A stretch of DNA of 64,000 nt from Neospora caninum Liverpool (Eukaryota > Apicomplexa > Conoidasida > Eucoccidiorida > Sarcocystidae). A model generated the notes under the pieces. It did no database searches. It saw nothing but the letters and a program-made list of their open reading frames with translations, and was not told the origin of the DNA. The stretch is taken from contig NC_018391.1 of the NCBI RefSeq assembly GCF_000208865.1, positions 2,046,001-2,110,000 on the forward strand. Direction: 5' to 3'. Each line of letters begins with the position of its first letter. Positions within the stretch are counted from its first letter, which is position 1. A program made the position numbers and the translations under genes. Positions 11,115 to 24,647 of this stretch are shown piece by piece.

Positions 11115-12013
11115 TGAGAGGGATTAATCGCTTGAGACTGTATGTGTACATACAGATGTACACATGCATTGCGAGTGGAATTAGGTAAACGTGGATGTGG
11201 AGTTGTGTGTGGATGTCAGCGTCTTGGTTTTGACTGCCAGGAGAGACGTACACATTTTCTTTTCTTTCTTTCTCCTGATCTATCTTCCTACAATCGTTCT
11301 CTGTCTCTCCGTCGTCTCTTTCTCTTTTGCACTTCTTTTCGTCTCAGTCGATTCTCTCTTTTTTTTCTGTGCAGCCGTTGCTGGCCTCCGGGCCTCCGCT
11401 GCATGCAGCGATTTGCTGTAGCGGCGCCTTCGCGTGCAGTCCCGTGTCTTCGGAGGCTTTCCTCGCAGAAACAGAAAGGCTCTTCCAGGCAAACTGCCTC
11501 CCGGCCCTCCTCTGCGCCCACACCGCCGCGGTGCTCTTCCGGAACCGCCAAGACACCCCACAGACTAGCCAAGACACCGTGCCCCCGCTGGTTGTCTTGA
11601 CCGGCGCAGCGGCAGTGTCTTCGCATCCGCCCGCGCCGACTCCCGGGATGATTGGCTACGGTTGTGCGAAGGTATTTGTGCATCATCTGGTGCGTTCCCT
11701 CGCGGCGACGCAGGTGGAAAAAGGTTTCCTGGGCGCGAAGGGAGGTGCGGATTCCCCAGGAGAGCCGCAGAGCCCACCCATCGATTTCCGAGTCGTCGGC
11801 ATCCTCCCCACAGTGCTTGACACTCCTGCAAACCGCGACTGCATGCGCGATGTGCCGGACGAAGAGAAAGAAAACTCGTGGACGAAAGTTGAGGAAATTG
11901 CGGAGAAGCTGGTGAAGTGGGCCGACGGCGAGGAGGCCGTCGAGAACGGCGGACTGTATGTGGTCAGGACAGAGAAAGGAAAGACAACCTTTCTTGTGCC
12001 TCCCGAGGCGTAA
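10555..12013 (+). CDS. QDPR: Dihydropteridine reductase (SDR family)
   Basis: Two exons, 10555-10815 and 11375-12013, phase 0 junction, 299 aa. Exon 1 has the Rossmann nucleotide-binding start LLFGHSGALGGAVADAF (compare the GGRGALGS motif of mammalian QDPR). Exon 2 holds the SDR catalytic pair in PGMIGYGCAKVFVHHLVRSL (Tyr about 182, Lys about 186), preceded by VVLTGAAA and followed by GILPTVLDTPANRD, the QDPR hallmark LDTPxNR. QDPR regenerates tetrahydrobiopterin from quinonoid dihydrobiopterin with NADH; it would serve the biopterin-dependent aromatic amino acid hydroxylases known in T. gondii (context from knowledge, not in this window). A 30-residue insert rich in Gly/Pro/Glu (about 200-225) makes it longer than the 244-aa human enzyme. 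The 559-bp intron carries (TA)n and (GA)n runs. No targeting sequence seen, so probably cytosolic. Confidence 0.9.
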
Positions 12014-15000
12014 ATGTTTCTCTTGTTCCTCCTCGAGACAGAGACGGCGACTTTCAGAAAAGAGAAGGAATCGAGGCGGCTGACGGGAGAGAGAGTGGAT
12101 CAGGGGACTGCCTGGAGAGAAGGCAGAGGGAAACGAGGAAGCAGACTCGCCCCTCGAAAAACAGTTTTTTCTCCGTTTCTCTGGCTCTCTGCGAGTGAGC
12201 AGGAGGAAACAAGAGTAGTGGATTTGAGAAAGAAGCGCCTTCTCCACTTTTTGCCGGATTGGTGACATCTCCATATCGTTGTAAACGAAAATGTGTAGAA
12301 ATAAAAAGGTATGGCGTATGTGGCCGTACACCTATAGATTTGTGTATATGCGGATATATGCATATATGCATTGAGCTATCTAGATAAATATGAGATATGT
12401 AGATATAGAGAGAGATGTATAGGAGTGTTGTGTGTATGCTTATGAAGGCTGAGGGGGGTTTTGGAACGAAGGTACAGTGTTTTGAATGCGTTGGAAGTGG
12501 TGTTTTTTGGGAGACTTCCACGCTTTGTGGACGGTGGAAGGAAAACGAGAGACAGCCCAGTGCCGGGGACGAAACCGTGCCCGACTAGATATCGGAATTC
12601 TGCGCCTCCTCTTTGCTGCGGAAAATGCGAAAGAGGCAGCAAGAACTGACGGGAAGCGAGAAACTTCTCCGATGGTGGGAGTGCCATAAAAGCGCTGGAG
12701 ATACACTCGGAATTTTTCTTCTTCCCTGCAACGCGATTCTTCACTCAGCCCTGGTCTCCTTTGACGGAGGGAGAGGCAGGACGGTGCATTCCGTGTATGC
12801 AGGAATCTGGATATTTTTCAAACGTTTGCATACATGCGCCCCCCGAGAGAAGGCGGCCGTTTTATGAGTATCTCGCCGACTGCGTCTCTTTCTCCCGACA
12901 GAAACGGGTTCAGTTTCGTTCCTCTAAAAATCACGAGACTCAGAAAACCCCTGCGAAGGCCCTTTTCCCTGAGAGAGAGACAGAGCCGTCACCAAGGGCG
13001 AAACGCCTCCCTCAGCGCACCTCGCAGGTTTGCCTGAGAGTGAATGGTCCGAAAGAGAGAGGAAGCATTCGCAGAGAAAGAAGAGAAAATGGAGACAGGA
13101 GTCGCACCTAATGGCCGCAAAACGAAGAGCGACGAACACCCGTCGAGAAGAAGTGACGAGGGGAATTCCGCAAGTTTTTTCTGTCGCTTTCTCAGCGTTT
13201 TTCACCAGGCACATGACCCAACGCAGCGAGTATGTAGAAGAGTCTTCTGGGGAGTGTTCTCTGACGAACTGCAGGAAAGACATCACAAATTTTTGTTTTT
13301 CTCGCAGAACGGAGCGTCAAAAACATCGACGCTGTTTCTCGTTCTCGGTAAGTGTGCCAGTCACAAACTACCTCTTTCTCTCTCTCTCCTCAGCGCTGCT
13401 TTTCCGTTTCTCATGCGAATCAGACTTTTTCTGTCGCATAAATCAGGCTCTCTCATTCTCATGCCTTAGTCGATCTCTTTCTCGTAAATCGCTCTTTCTC
13501 ATATAAACCAGTCTCTCTCGGTATCGGCGCCGACCAAGCCCTGCCGCCGCGCCTTCCTCGGAACTGCCTTTCCAGAAAAGCGATATCTCGTTGGCGGAAA
13601 GCGTTCTGGCATTCCACAGAAAAAGATATATCTAGACTTGTATGTGCCTGTCTATATCAATCTCTACAGAGATGTATATATCGATACGAATACAAAGACA
13701 TCTATATATCTACATATGTATCTACGTCCCTAGATGTGCGAAGGGTTGTGTGTGGATGGGCCTTGAAATATACACGCACATATGGACAGGAAAACGTACG
13801 CATATACTTATTTGTATGCGATGAGAAACGCAACGCTACATAAAGATAGATCGGTGTGTAGCTACAGATAAAGGCATGGCGGTGTAGGAGGAGGGGCAGT
13901 ACAACATATTTTAATGGAGATGCATGCTTTTGTATCTCTGGGCTTTTGTAGAGATCTCAAGATGCAGAGAAAAAGACTCCCTGATGTGGCTACGCGAGGC
14001 ACTGCGAACTTGTTCCTTATTCGGCCAAACCCTGTAGGCTCTCATCGGAGAGGCGTCCTTCGCCTTGGGCAAAAGCGACAGAAGAAAGATCAGTTCACAA
14101 GGAAGAAAAGTGGAGAGAGAGAAGTCAGCGTCCAGGGAGCAGGAAACGAACTCACAGCGCATCCGAAGGTCGAAGACAGGCGAAAAGCAGAAGCATGTTC
14201 GGTTCAAAGTCGCTGAGATGTCTGTACAGCTGGCTGTCGAAGAGAAAAGGCTGGCCAGCTTGGCGCCGCCGAACCTCCAGGAGCCGATACTTTCCTACGT
14301 CTCTCACCGTGGCGGGAAAGAAAAGGGACACCAGATTCGAGGCAAAAAACAGAAGAAAGGGGCACATCGAGGAAAAACGCGGAGCCTTCCGCGAAGACAC
14401 TCTCTCCTCGCCTGGTCGCGCATGCAGTGCGCCACTCGACTGTCTGTTGGGTTGTCTCAGTAGCTTTGTGCCGCAAAAAGCGCCAATATGTTGGCAGACG
14501 CGCGAGAGAGCCCGCCTTCCTCACAGTCGCTTTTCCTCAAAAAGCAGCGTTTCGTAGAGGTTCCACGCTGTCGAAGAACCCGCACGTGTCTTTTTCTCGC
14601 CTTCTCTCTCCAGAAGACCTACGAAAGTTGCACGACGAGCGCGGCGTCGACACACACAGAGTCGAGAAGAGGCGATCTGAACTGGGCTGTCGATTAAGTG
14701 ATCCGTTTTTTTTTGCCTCTCTCGCTGCGTTTCCTTCTCTCTTTTCCGCAGTCTCCGCAAGAACGGAGCGAAAGGGGAGGGCGACTCTCCTTTTTTCTTT
14801 CTGCGTCTGCTTGCCAGTCTGTGGATGAGGTGTACATACACCCGGTGGCTGGTGGCTGGCGCTCGCCGCCTCCATCTCCGCTTTGGATTTCAGGCGCTGC
14901 TTTTCGCGTGTCCACAGAATATCTTTCACTTGCGCAGAGCGATCTTCTTTTCTCGAAACTCTTCTCGCTTTTCCGCTCTTTTCTTCGAAGCTCACTGCCA

Positions 15001-16663
15001 ATCTGTCGGCGGAAAAAGCCGGAGAGATCGACAGGCACAGAGAGACGCAGATAGAGAAAAGGGAACCAAACACGGAGAGAGGGCCCTGTCGCGGAATGGC
15101 CAGAGAGAAGAGAGAGTGGGATAGAGGCGGAGACAACGCGAGAATGAGAGTATCTGAAGACGCATAAAGATGTGTGACCTCGACTCGATATCCAAGCACG
15201 TGCCAGGGAGAAAGAGGGAGGCACTCAACGGCAAGGAAGGCTGAAGAAAGCAAGAGCCTGAGAAAAAAGAGTCTCTGCTCTCCTCTCAGGCTCTCTTTTT
15301 TCTTCTCGGTTTCATCGCTTGGGCGACACCGGGAACAATCTGATTCGTCTTCCTTCTGTTCGATTTCGTCCTCTTTCTACTCTGTTTTCTTTCTAATTCT
15401 ATTCGTTAACCTTTTAATCTTTCTCATCCTAGTCGTTTCCTTCGTTTTCTGATTTGGTTTTTATTCTAATCTGACTCATCTTCCAGTCTGATTCGGTTTC
15501 CTAATCCGATCCGTTTTTTTGTAAAGGTAACTGGTGTTCAGCCTACTCTGATTCGGTCTCCTTGTAAGCGTGTTTGTCTTCCTCGAGCAGTAACACCTGT
15601 CCTTTCTAATCGTACCCAGTCATCTTTGTTTCTGATTGGGTTCCCCTTTCGCTTCCGTTTCCGCGTGTTCCACGCCCTTCGGAGCATCATACGCAGATTT
15701 CGCCTCGTCCTCTTCCGCTCGCAGCTGAGAATCGCGGGGGGGAGAATGACAGGCAGGACAGGAGGAGGGTCAGGAGACACGAGGCAGGAAAAAAGAGAGA
15801 GTGTGGAAGGGAAATGGAGAGGGAAGATCGGGGAGAGAACGCTGTAGAGAGGTCGATAGCGCTGTGGAGAGAATGTCAGAGATGAAGACGTAGGGGGTTC
15901 CTCGGCAAGGTGAAGAGTAGACGCGGACGAGGCGGTTGATCTTGCAAGGGAGACACATCCGCGAAAAGAAAAGACATCCTCACGAAAAGACGAAAGGGAC
16001 CTGTTTTTCCTTAACAAAAAACGAAAGGAACTTGCTTTCGGCCAGCAGAACGTCAGGCTGCCTTTCTCGTGTGTGGACTTTGAAGACGTGCAAATCCGAT
16101 CGCGCGTCTTCCCGGTCTTCTCTCTCATCTTGTCGCCACCTCTTTTTCTCGCTTCCCGGTGTCTGTTTCGCCTCTCACTTTCCTCTTTGGTTTCTTCACT
16201 CTTGCGCCTTTCTCACGTTTCTGCGCCTTTCCAGTCTCCTTGTTTCCGGTAAAAAGAACTTTGCGACGCGTTTCCCTACCACGTACGACAGCTCCAGTCT
16301 GCCATCTACGTATTCCAACTGAACCACTCTAGCTTTTTCGTGCGGAGGAAAATCTCACGCTGTCGTTTCAGTCTGTTCCCTTCCTCTCTTCTCACGTTCA
16401 TCGTTGTCTCCTCTCGTCCTCGTCGTCCTTCCTCTTCGTCGCCGTCTTGTTTCTTCCGCTCCGTTTTTCTCCCTCTGCCTGTTCGTCATTCTTCTTGTTT
16501 GCTCTCTGTCTCCTCCCGTTCTCTCGTGTTCGCACTCACATCTGTCCTCACTGCACCAGTTTGCGTTCGCGCTGTCTGCGGTCGTTTTTGCTTCTCTGTT
16601 TTTCCGTCTTTTTCTGTGCCGAATGCATGCATATGCACGGCTCGGCCACTTGCGGTTCCGAGG
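12014..16663. other. Intergenic, no gene seen
   Basis: About 4.6 kb between the 3' end of dihydropteridine reductase and the TBC1D22-like start. It holds A/T-rich microsatellite-like DNA (12290-12430, 13620-13880), one exact GGTGTACATACACC palindrome at 14829-14842, and a long pyrimidine-rich stretch (15280-16620) that is probably leader or promoter of the TBC gene. Several short open frames exist on both strands; none carries a recognisable motif or consistent splice structure. Confidence 0.45.
14829..14842. repeat. Palindromic 14-mer GGTGTACATACACC
   Basis: Exact copy of the recurring near-palindrome, intergenic, about 1.8 kb upstream of the TBC1D22-like start. See finding on this family. 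Confidence 0.8.
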
Positions 16664-19600
16664 ATGTGGCCCTCTCCCCTTGCAAGTAATGAGGCTCCTC
16701 CCTCTCCACGCAACCCTCCAAGTTCTTCGTCTTCCTCTTCTGCTTCGTCTTTCTCGTCGGTTTCCTTTGTTTCGTCTCCTGCGCGCGGGCCCTCTCCCCT
16801 TCCTCTTCCCGAGCATGGAAGCTGCGAGAATTCGCCCAAACGCGAAGGGGCGAGACGGACCCGACGAGCAGAGACTGTCTCCTCGGAGACTCCCGCCGAG
16901 CCTAGCGGGTCGCCTTCGAAGCTGACCGTTCGCGCCGAGCGCTTCTGTTCCCTCCTCGAGCGGTCCAATATTGATCTAAGTAAAAACTCCACTGGCCTGT
17001 CGCGCTTCCTTTTTCACGTCGCTTCCTCGCTTAACACGCGAAAAACAGATTCTACGTGGACGCTGCGGAAGACGCTTCACAGCTTTCTTTAAACCGACGC
17101 TGTGCAACAAAGCTTCGCCACAGACATATCGATGACTCTTTCTTTGTATCTGTATATCTGTATATATATGTATATATATATATATGTATATATGTATATC
17201 TGTCTGTATCTGCATCTATATATTCATATATCTCTGTATTTGACCATATGCCTCTTTTCATCAGTCTATGCATCTATATCTCCTTCTCCACAACACGGTT
17301 TCTCAAACACACCACTTTCATAATCAAGCATTCCTGTCTATCTTTGTATAGATACATCCCTAGATACGTCTATACCTATTGAGCTATATAGATATAAATG
17401 TGTATATAGACAGATATTTGCTTGGGAATTTGTCATCACTTCGAGAACCGCTGTCTCCGTCTTCCTGTGTGTCATCGAGACAAAACGGACAACCACGAAG
17501 CGAGGCGCAGCACTCGCTCGAGGCCTCCGTGTATCCCTCACCGCCGCCCTTGAGACGCATGCAGATCCCTGGCTGTTTCTAGATCTACACCGGAAGCCAC
17601 CCCTTCGCGTGGCATATCGTTCTCTGTCGGGTCCTTTCAATTCGATGCAGAAAAAACGAGTGCTGTGGAAAACGCCCACACTCCTGTGCTGTCATCTCTC
17701 CTCTTCAGACGAACTGAAGCAGCTGCTCTGGAGCGGCGTGCCCAAGTGCTGTCCGACCTCCGTTCGCAGCGACTCCTGGCGAATCGTCCTCGTAGGTCCA
17801 CGCATCTTATTCTCTCGGTTCGGCTTATATTCGGATGAAAATGAGTCTCCCCTCGCGCGCTCACACGCCCCAGATCTCTTCGCTGCTCGCACGTATCAAC
17901 GCGCGTCAGAAGCCAGGCAGGGGGAGGGCTTGTTGGAGAATTTTTGCCGAATATTTTTGCATCTCACGAGGCTGAGTGTCATCCTCGTTTTTTTCGTCTC
18001 TTCCTCGGCGACGTTCGTCTGCTTACGCGTTGAGCTTTGGGATCGGAGAACCTTCAGTTTTGCTCGCACACATACACTGCGGGTCTAGCGACTTCGCTCC
18101 CGCCTCCGGAGGCTTCACGCCATCTACCGCCGAGGATTTTGCCTCTCCCGAGAGAGGGAGAAGCCGAAAAGAAAGCGGCGCCAATCTCGCCTGTGCGTTT
18201 GTTCCAATGTGAGCACAGAGGATCGGTGCGTGTGTAGCGACATGCTCCTGAATCGAACGGTACAAGCTGTGGACAATCGTGCGTTTTCTTGAATGTCTCT
18301 CTGCGGGTCTTCAGGGATACCTCCCCGTCAATCGCGAGCGCGTCACTCACGGTGAGTCGCGACATTCTCGGTGTACGTACACCGCAGATCTTCTCGAGTG
18401 TCTCTTCTTTGCGGCAGCTCCACGCGCTTTCTTTCGTTTCTCTCGACTGGAAACGACTCCTGTGTCAATTCTTCTTCGGCGCATCCGCATCTTTTTTTGT
18501 CGCTTGTTCGAGTGCACCTCGTGAACCGCCTCCACACACCACGACTGCCAGCGCCTCCTCCCTCCAGGTACCCGCATATATATATATATATATATATTTA
18601 CACACGCATATATCTATGTATTGGTGTGTATAAATATATTGGAATACAAATGAATATAATTCGCTAAACACATGTTTATTTTGCATGGATATATGCTTAA
18701 AAATGACGGCATCTACACTTGAAAGCAGTTGTGGATGTTGCGGGTACGCGAGCTAGGATAGTCCTGAATCTCTGCATAGTTCGTAAAGGGTGGAGTTTTC
18801 TGTCGGTTCACGCCGAGAGGACGTTGTCTCCTGTTGGAAAGAAGGGGAGGAGTTGTTCGCGTAAAGACAATCTCTGTGGTGCCAAAACGGATGGCTGCTT
18901 TTTTCTTTCTCGTCTCTGCCCAGTTCTCGCCAAGAAGCGCAGCGAATACAAGGAACTCCTCGAGGTAAGCCCCTTTCCACAACGTCACAAGACACCGGCG
19001 CCTCGACGCAAGCAAACAAAAATGCAGGCACAGCTAATCTACGCCCACCCCTGACAGCCTGCGTGTATATCCATCTCTCTCTTCAAGATTCGTTTTATCG
19101 AGGCATGCCGACGCGTCCCTATATAGAGAAATACACGTTCAAAACCTCGACATATACATATATATATATATATATGGATGTATTTCTAGATTTCTACGAT
19201 GTCGCTGCAGAGCGGACTATCTTGTCGCTTTCTGTTTCTTTTGGGGTGTCTCTCTTCGCTTTCCCTCAGCACTACTACGAGAAAGAAGCTCTGTCCGTTG
19301 AGGAAGGCAAGCTGCTGCGACAGTTGCGCGTCGACATTCCGCGCACGCATTCTGGTCGCCTCTTCTTCAGCCATCCTCGAATTCAAGGGTGAGGTCTGTT
19401 CTTTTTGACGATTTGCGAGACTTCGTCACCATGCATCCACATCTCTGAAGAGCTTTTGGAGACGCGCCATTTTCCGCACCTCTTTGTTCTTAACAGGGTG
19501 ACAGAGTTTTTCCCAGGGGTCAAACTAGTCTATCTCTCGCTTTTAGGCTGTCGAAATTGTCCGTTCCGGAGTTTCGGCGCTCATGCCAGTGCTGGCCGTC

Positions 19601-22022
19601 TGCTCGTTCCCCCTTTTTCTTTTCTCCCGAATCCTTTCTTTTTGTGCTTTCTCTTCACTCACACAGATGCATGGAACGAGCACTGTTTCTCTGGGCCGTG
19701 AAGAATCCTGCCAGCGGATACGTCCAGGTGAGAACCCGTCGCGCGTGTATTTTCTCGTTTCTTTGTGTGCCTTCTTCCCCTATTTCCGTCGATGCCTCTT
19801 ACTCTATTTCCATCTATGCCTCTTCCTCTCTATAGGATCAAACGGCGACGAGCTTTTCTCTTTTCTCGCGTTCTTTTCTTGCCACCTCTCCCTCTTTCGT
19901 TCCATTTCTACGGCGCTCTTCGTCGCATATCCGCCCCTGCGTTTTTACGATCGTGGGCGTGTGTGCCTGCCGCTTTGCGCTTCCCGTCTGTTTCCCGCGA
20001 CGTCTTTTTTCGTTCCACTTGTTTGCGAATTTTCAGGGTATCAACGATCTGATCACTCCGTTTCTCTCTGTCTTCCTCGAGAGCAGTCTCGGTACGGCCA
20101 GCTCCGCGACGTGAAGGCAAAAACAGAAAAAAGAATCAAAATTCGCAGCACACATCCATCCGTCTTTCCTGCTGTTTCGTCTCGCTTGCCTTTCTTGGCA
20201 CCTTCCCACCTGTCCACTCGTTTTTACACTCAAAGAAAAAACTGCGTCTTCTTGCCTCTGAATTATCTGGTGGCGAGAGCGTTTCGAGGCAAAATAACGC
20301 TCAACGGCAATGCTTCGGCCCCCTGCGCTTCTGGTTCGGAGGAAGAGGTGGGAACCTCCCCTTTGGGCGTATTTCTTCTTCACTTTTCAGTCTCCCTTTC
20401 TCGCCCTTCTCTCTTATCATACGCCAGCCGGTTGCCTCCTCGTCTCTTCTTCCTTGCTTTCCCTTCTTTTCTCTTTCGTTGTTTGTTTTCTCTGTGTCGT
20501 GCTTTTCGTCCTCTCCTACGATTCGAGCACCCTCTCGTCTTTCTCTTTGTGCAGGACGAGACCCCGACACAGTTTCCATTGAAGACGTAAGAAAGCGGAT
20601 TTCTGCCTGTGAACTGCGGCAGGTTTTTCTTGCTTCGTCCTCAATCTAAATCATTCCCATGCTCTCTCTCTCTCGCAGGCAGTCTCACGTCTTACCCATC
20701 AACGAGTTTATTGCTCACATATATCAATACACACGTACATATATATAACATATTTTGATATCTAGCCGTACATACATACTCACACGTACGTGTACACTTA
20801 CATACCTATACATGAGTATATATAAACATACAATCGTATATTGATTTGCGTGTGAAAAAAGAGCGTTGTGTCTATGCGTGTGCCCGCCAGCCGTACGCCC
20901 TTTTGCATTTGCATTCCCTACACATTGTGTGCATGCAGTTGTTCATTGCGGTGTACATCCACCTGCGATTTCTCTCTCAGATTCCTGTCGAGATCCTCGA
21001 GGAGGTCGAGGCGGATTCGTTCTGGTGTCTCTCGAAACTGCTTGCGCACATTCAAGTGAGGTCCCCCGCAGTCTCCCAAGTTTCCTCCTCTCCTTTCTGT
21101 TCTCTTTCTGTGGATTGTCATTCTGGCAACGGTTGCCGACAGACGGATTCGACCCCTCGAACGCTGTGTCCCCCCTACCCATGTTTTCCTTTCATCCACA
21201 GAATCGATTTCACATCTCATCTACGTATGATATGTATTCAACTACTGGGGAAAGGGTTTTTACCTTGTACCGCAGGGTGTAACTCGTACGACACAAATGC
21301 CTACCCAGAGTGTTTGAAATGCGGTGTACAAATAGGAATACTGTTGTCATTCCTATTAACAGCGATGGAAAACGACTCTGATGCCAGTATGGTCAGTGCC
21401 ATGTACTGGAAGAAGTAATCCCTGAGACAAGGTTTTGTTTATAAGCTTTTTCTGGGGAGTATTCACTACGGCATGGACTCCTGGTTTATATTTTCACTTT
21501 TTTCGCTCCCGGTTTTCGTTGAATCTTTCAATGTAAAGCACGACAAAACCACAGGACTCAGAGGAGGCAGCATGCCCTCTGCATTCACGAGGTGATGTCT
21601 CGTGCGCGTGTGTCAAGAAGAAATATCGACGCCTGTATATGTACTTTCCGATTGAGCGTCGGGTGGTTTACGTTCTGTTTATGAGCTCCGCTTGCGGAGA
21701 AGATCACTGAATGAATTGTTGTTGAGGAAACTTGATTGTCTGTTGCAGGACCACTTCACTTTCGGACAGCCAGGAATTCAGCGCTCCGTCTTGAAGCTCA
21801 CCGACATCGTCAAGCGAGTTGATGGTATTTCCACACTTGGCAAAAACTTCACACTGTCGATGGACACACACAGCGACATTACACAAACCGCCCTTATTCA
21901 TCCGTCTCTACATGCATTTATCAGCGTGTATCCGTCCATCTATGCTTGTACCCCTCTCTCACTATATATATATATATGCCTTTTTACATCTATCTGTCTA
22001 TCTCTATCTATCTATGTATTTG

Positions 22023-22055
<33 letters not shown>

Positions 22056-24647
22056 ATATATATATATATATATATAGACATATATAGATTCACTTACGCG
22101 TATGCACGCAGATCTTTTTGGATGTATCCCACTTAACTCACGCATAGATCTGTCATCCAGAATGCTGGTCATACTGTATGTATGTATGTATGTATGTATG
22201 TATGTATGTATGTATATATATATATATATGTATATATGACTGTGACTGTATGCATATATGGTTCTACAGGGAGAAACCCACAGTGGAAAGGAGAGCCGTA
22301 CTGGTTGAGAGCCGCCCTCTGGGTTTGCGTCCACGTGTCGGCGTGCCGTTTTCTCTGGCGAAAAGAGCTTCATTTCACGTTTTGTGCAGACTGGTCAGTA
22401 CCTCCGCTTTTGCCAGTGCCTGCATTTCCCCTTCTGTCGCTGTTTTGGTTTTTGTTGGCACCTGTGCTCGCCGTTTTCAGAGCCGCTGTACGTACACCTG
22501 ACGTCACAAGGTGTTGACTTCCTGCAGATGTCTTTCCGGTGGATGAATTGCCTGCTTATGAGGTACGTATGCGCCAAGCGACTTTCTCGCAAGTCTTTTT
22601 TTGCTACTTTTTGAAATCTTCTGCTTCCTCCATTGGTGCTCTATCTCCGCTGCTCCGGCTCAGCGACTCCGTTGTTCCTTAAGCGGGTCGTTCCTTTCCT
22701 TTTTTCCACGGAAAAGGCGACATATCTCTGTGCAGCTGTCGACACTCTTCAGAGGCTGTTCCATATCTCGAGATCCCATGCGTTTTTTCCGAAACCGAAG
22801 AACCCGTCGCGTGAATTTGAAAAGAAACGAACAGGAGACCGGTCATGACCAAACATCCAAACGTCTTTCGCTTTTCGCCTTTTTTCTTTGCGTTCGCTTT
22901 TGCAGAGAGTTTCCCCTCAGATGCGTCATCCGCCTCTGGGACACCTACATCGCCGAGCAAGCTGAAGGCTTCAGCTCCTTCCATGTCTACGTGTGCGCGG
23001 GTGAGATGCTCTGAGGCTTCTTTTCTCTCTATCCCTCTCTGTTTCTCGCACGCGAAAGAGCTAAAGAGGATCTCGGTGTTCCTGGTTGAGGGGGGAAGGT
23101 AGGAAGAGACAGCTGTGAGAAGAGCAGCCACTCCTGGTTCTCGGTCAAGACTGGACGGCGCCTGAAGAATCCAGGAACGTTTGCGCGTTGCAGAATCCTT
23201 CGTCTCTTAAAGAATAGGCACGAAAACGAGACGCCAGCGTGCAAACTCAGAATTCGGCTGGAAAGCCAAACGCATGCACCGCATGCACGGAAAACGTAGA
23301 GATGTCGGCGTTTTTGTGGTTCTACGCTTGGCGCCGTGTATGAGCGAGCCGTCTGCAGAGACACCTGGATTTCGAAAGGCTGTTTCGTGAACCCTCCGTG
23401 TCGCTTCTCTTCCACTGAAAAGATGTGTCAGCTGCCTGTGAAGGACTGCACGGATTCGTCTCTTCGACGCTGCCGCGACTGTGCTCCTCTCGCGATCTTG
23501 CGAGGGGCGAGAGACTGCACTTTCAAGAGAATCGCCTCTGGCTTTCGCTTGCGGGTTCTTACGTGCCCCCGTGTCGTCGGAGAGAAGAGGTTTCCTGGGG
23601 TGATTTCGTGTCTTGAGAGGCGGTCTTTTTTGTGTCTCTCTTTCGCGAGCAGTCTTCCTCGTCTTTTGGTCGCCGCAACTCAAGGAAATGAACTTCCAGC
23701 AGGTGAGTGAAACGGACATTCCGCGCGTTCGACTGTGTATATACACCAGATTATATCTGCATACACACGGCGGTAATCATACGTCTGTGGCAACTCAGAT
23801 GCAGATACGCATGAGCTACGTATCGTCACCTCACGGCAATTCCCTACGTAAATATCTCTAGATATGGACAGATTTATAGAGAGCTACAGGCGTAGATAGA
23901 CGCGAAATGGGCACCTATATCTGCTGGTGCACTGAGATGTGTGAAGACAGAAGGGTGACGCGTTGGTTCGCGGAAAAAAATTGACGGTTCCAGATTCCTC
24001 TTTGTCGAGAGCGAAACGAAACAGGTGTGTGTGGAGAGTCCGCTGAGCAGAGAGGGGAAGGGCGTACCTACAGGACGGTCAAACAGACGCTACAAAAACA
24101 ACACATGCTTCTGTGCATATCTTCACTTTGTTATACATCTGCCTATACACATATTCGTGTATATATAATGGAAATATACATATATTGCTGTACCGATGTT
24201 GGCGGAACAGCAATATCTGGAAAGCTTCTTCCGCAGTGAAAAGCGCGTTTTTACGAATGCATGCCGAGGGCGAGAGAGAGGCGAGGAGGGCGCGGCCAGG
24301 TTCTGGTTTCAACTCTGCGGTCGATGTAGGCGTTTTTTGCAGAAATCGTTTTCCCTTGCCGCTTCTTTCAGCGAGGAGAAACACGGCAGAGAAAGCCGCT
24401 CGTGTCCCTCCCTCGCTTCTTGAGACCGACAGGGCGCACAACGCAGCAGCCCCGTCTCGACAAGAACGCGATTTGTCGGCCTCTGTCTTTCTCTCTGTGC
24501 GCTCTGCCTCGCTTGTCTGCTGCGCAGTTGATGATTTTCATCCAAAACTTCCCAACAGCGGACTGGACTGAGCAGGAAATTGAGACTCTCCTCGCTGAAG
24601 CGTACGCGTCATCTCGGCGACTTCTCAGTCATCTCTTTCGAAAGTGA
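16664..24647 (+). CDS. TBC1D22-type Rab GTPase-activating protein
   Basis: Fourteen exons whose phases all agree (413 aa): 16664-16979, 17709-17791, 18315-18351, 18924-18964, 19270-19388, 19667-19727, 20037-20091, 20555-20586, 20981-21055, 21749-21824, 22481-22562, 22906-23000, 23653-23702, 24528-24647. Residues 1-90 are Ser/Pro-rich. From about 92 the sequence follows TBC1D22A/B: RFCSLLERSNIDL, LLWSGVPK, GYLPVN, KRSEYKELLE, then both catalytic fingers, the Arg finger in RVDIPRT (Arg about 184) and the Gln finger in SGYVQGIND (Gln about 219). Then come DSFWCLSKLL, FGQPGIQ, FRWMNCLLMREFPLRC, RLWDTY and FHVYVCAVFL. It should stimulate GTP hydrolysis on a Rab, with Golgi/endomembrane location expected from the family. 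A four-residue insert (CCPT) follows VPK. The start is the only ATG near the domain in frame; a TGCATGCA motif lies 33 bp upstream. Confidence 0.92.
18370..18383. repeat. Palindromic 14-mer GGTGTACGTACACC
   Basis: Perfect palindrome inside intron 3 of the TBC1D22-like gene, 19 bp after the donor. Confidence 0.8.
21958..22229. repeat. Composite CTAT / TA / GTAT microsatellites in intron
   Basis: Within intron 10 of the TBC gene: (CTAT)n about 22022-22058 running into (TA)n to 22075, then (GTAT)n 22176-22213 followed by (TA)n to 22229. Likely length-polymorphic between strains. Confidence 0.85.

Noticed and set aside
20092..20554. Extra exon near 20290-20350 in the TBC gene
   Set aside because: Direct joining of 20091 to 20555 keeps phase and gives the length expected from TBC1D22, so no extra exon is needed.
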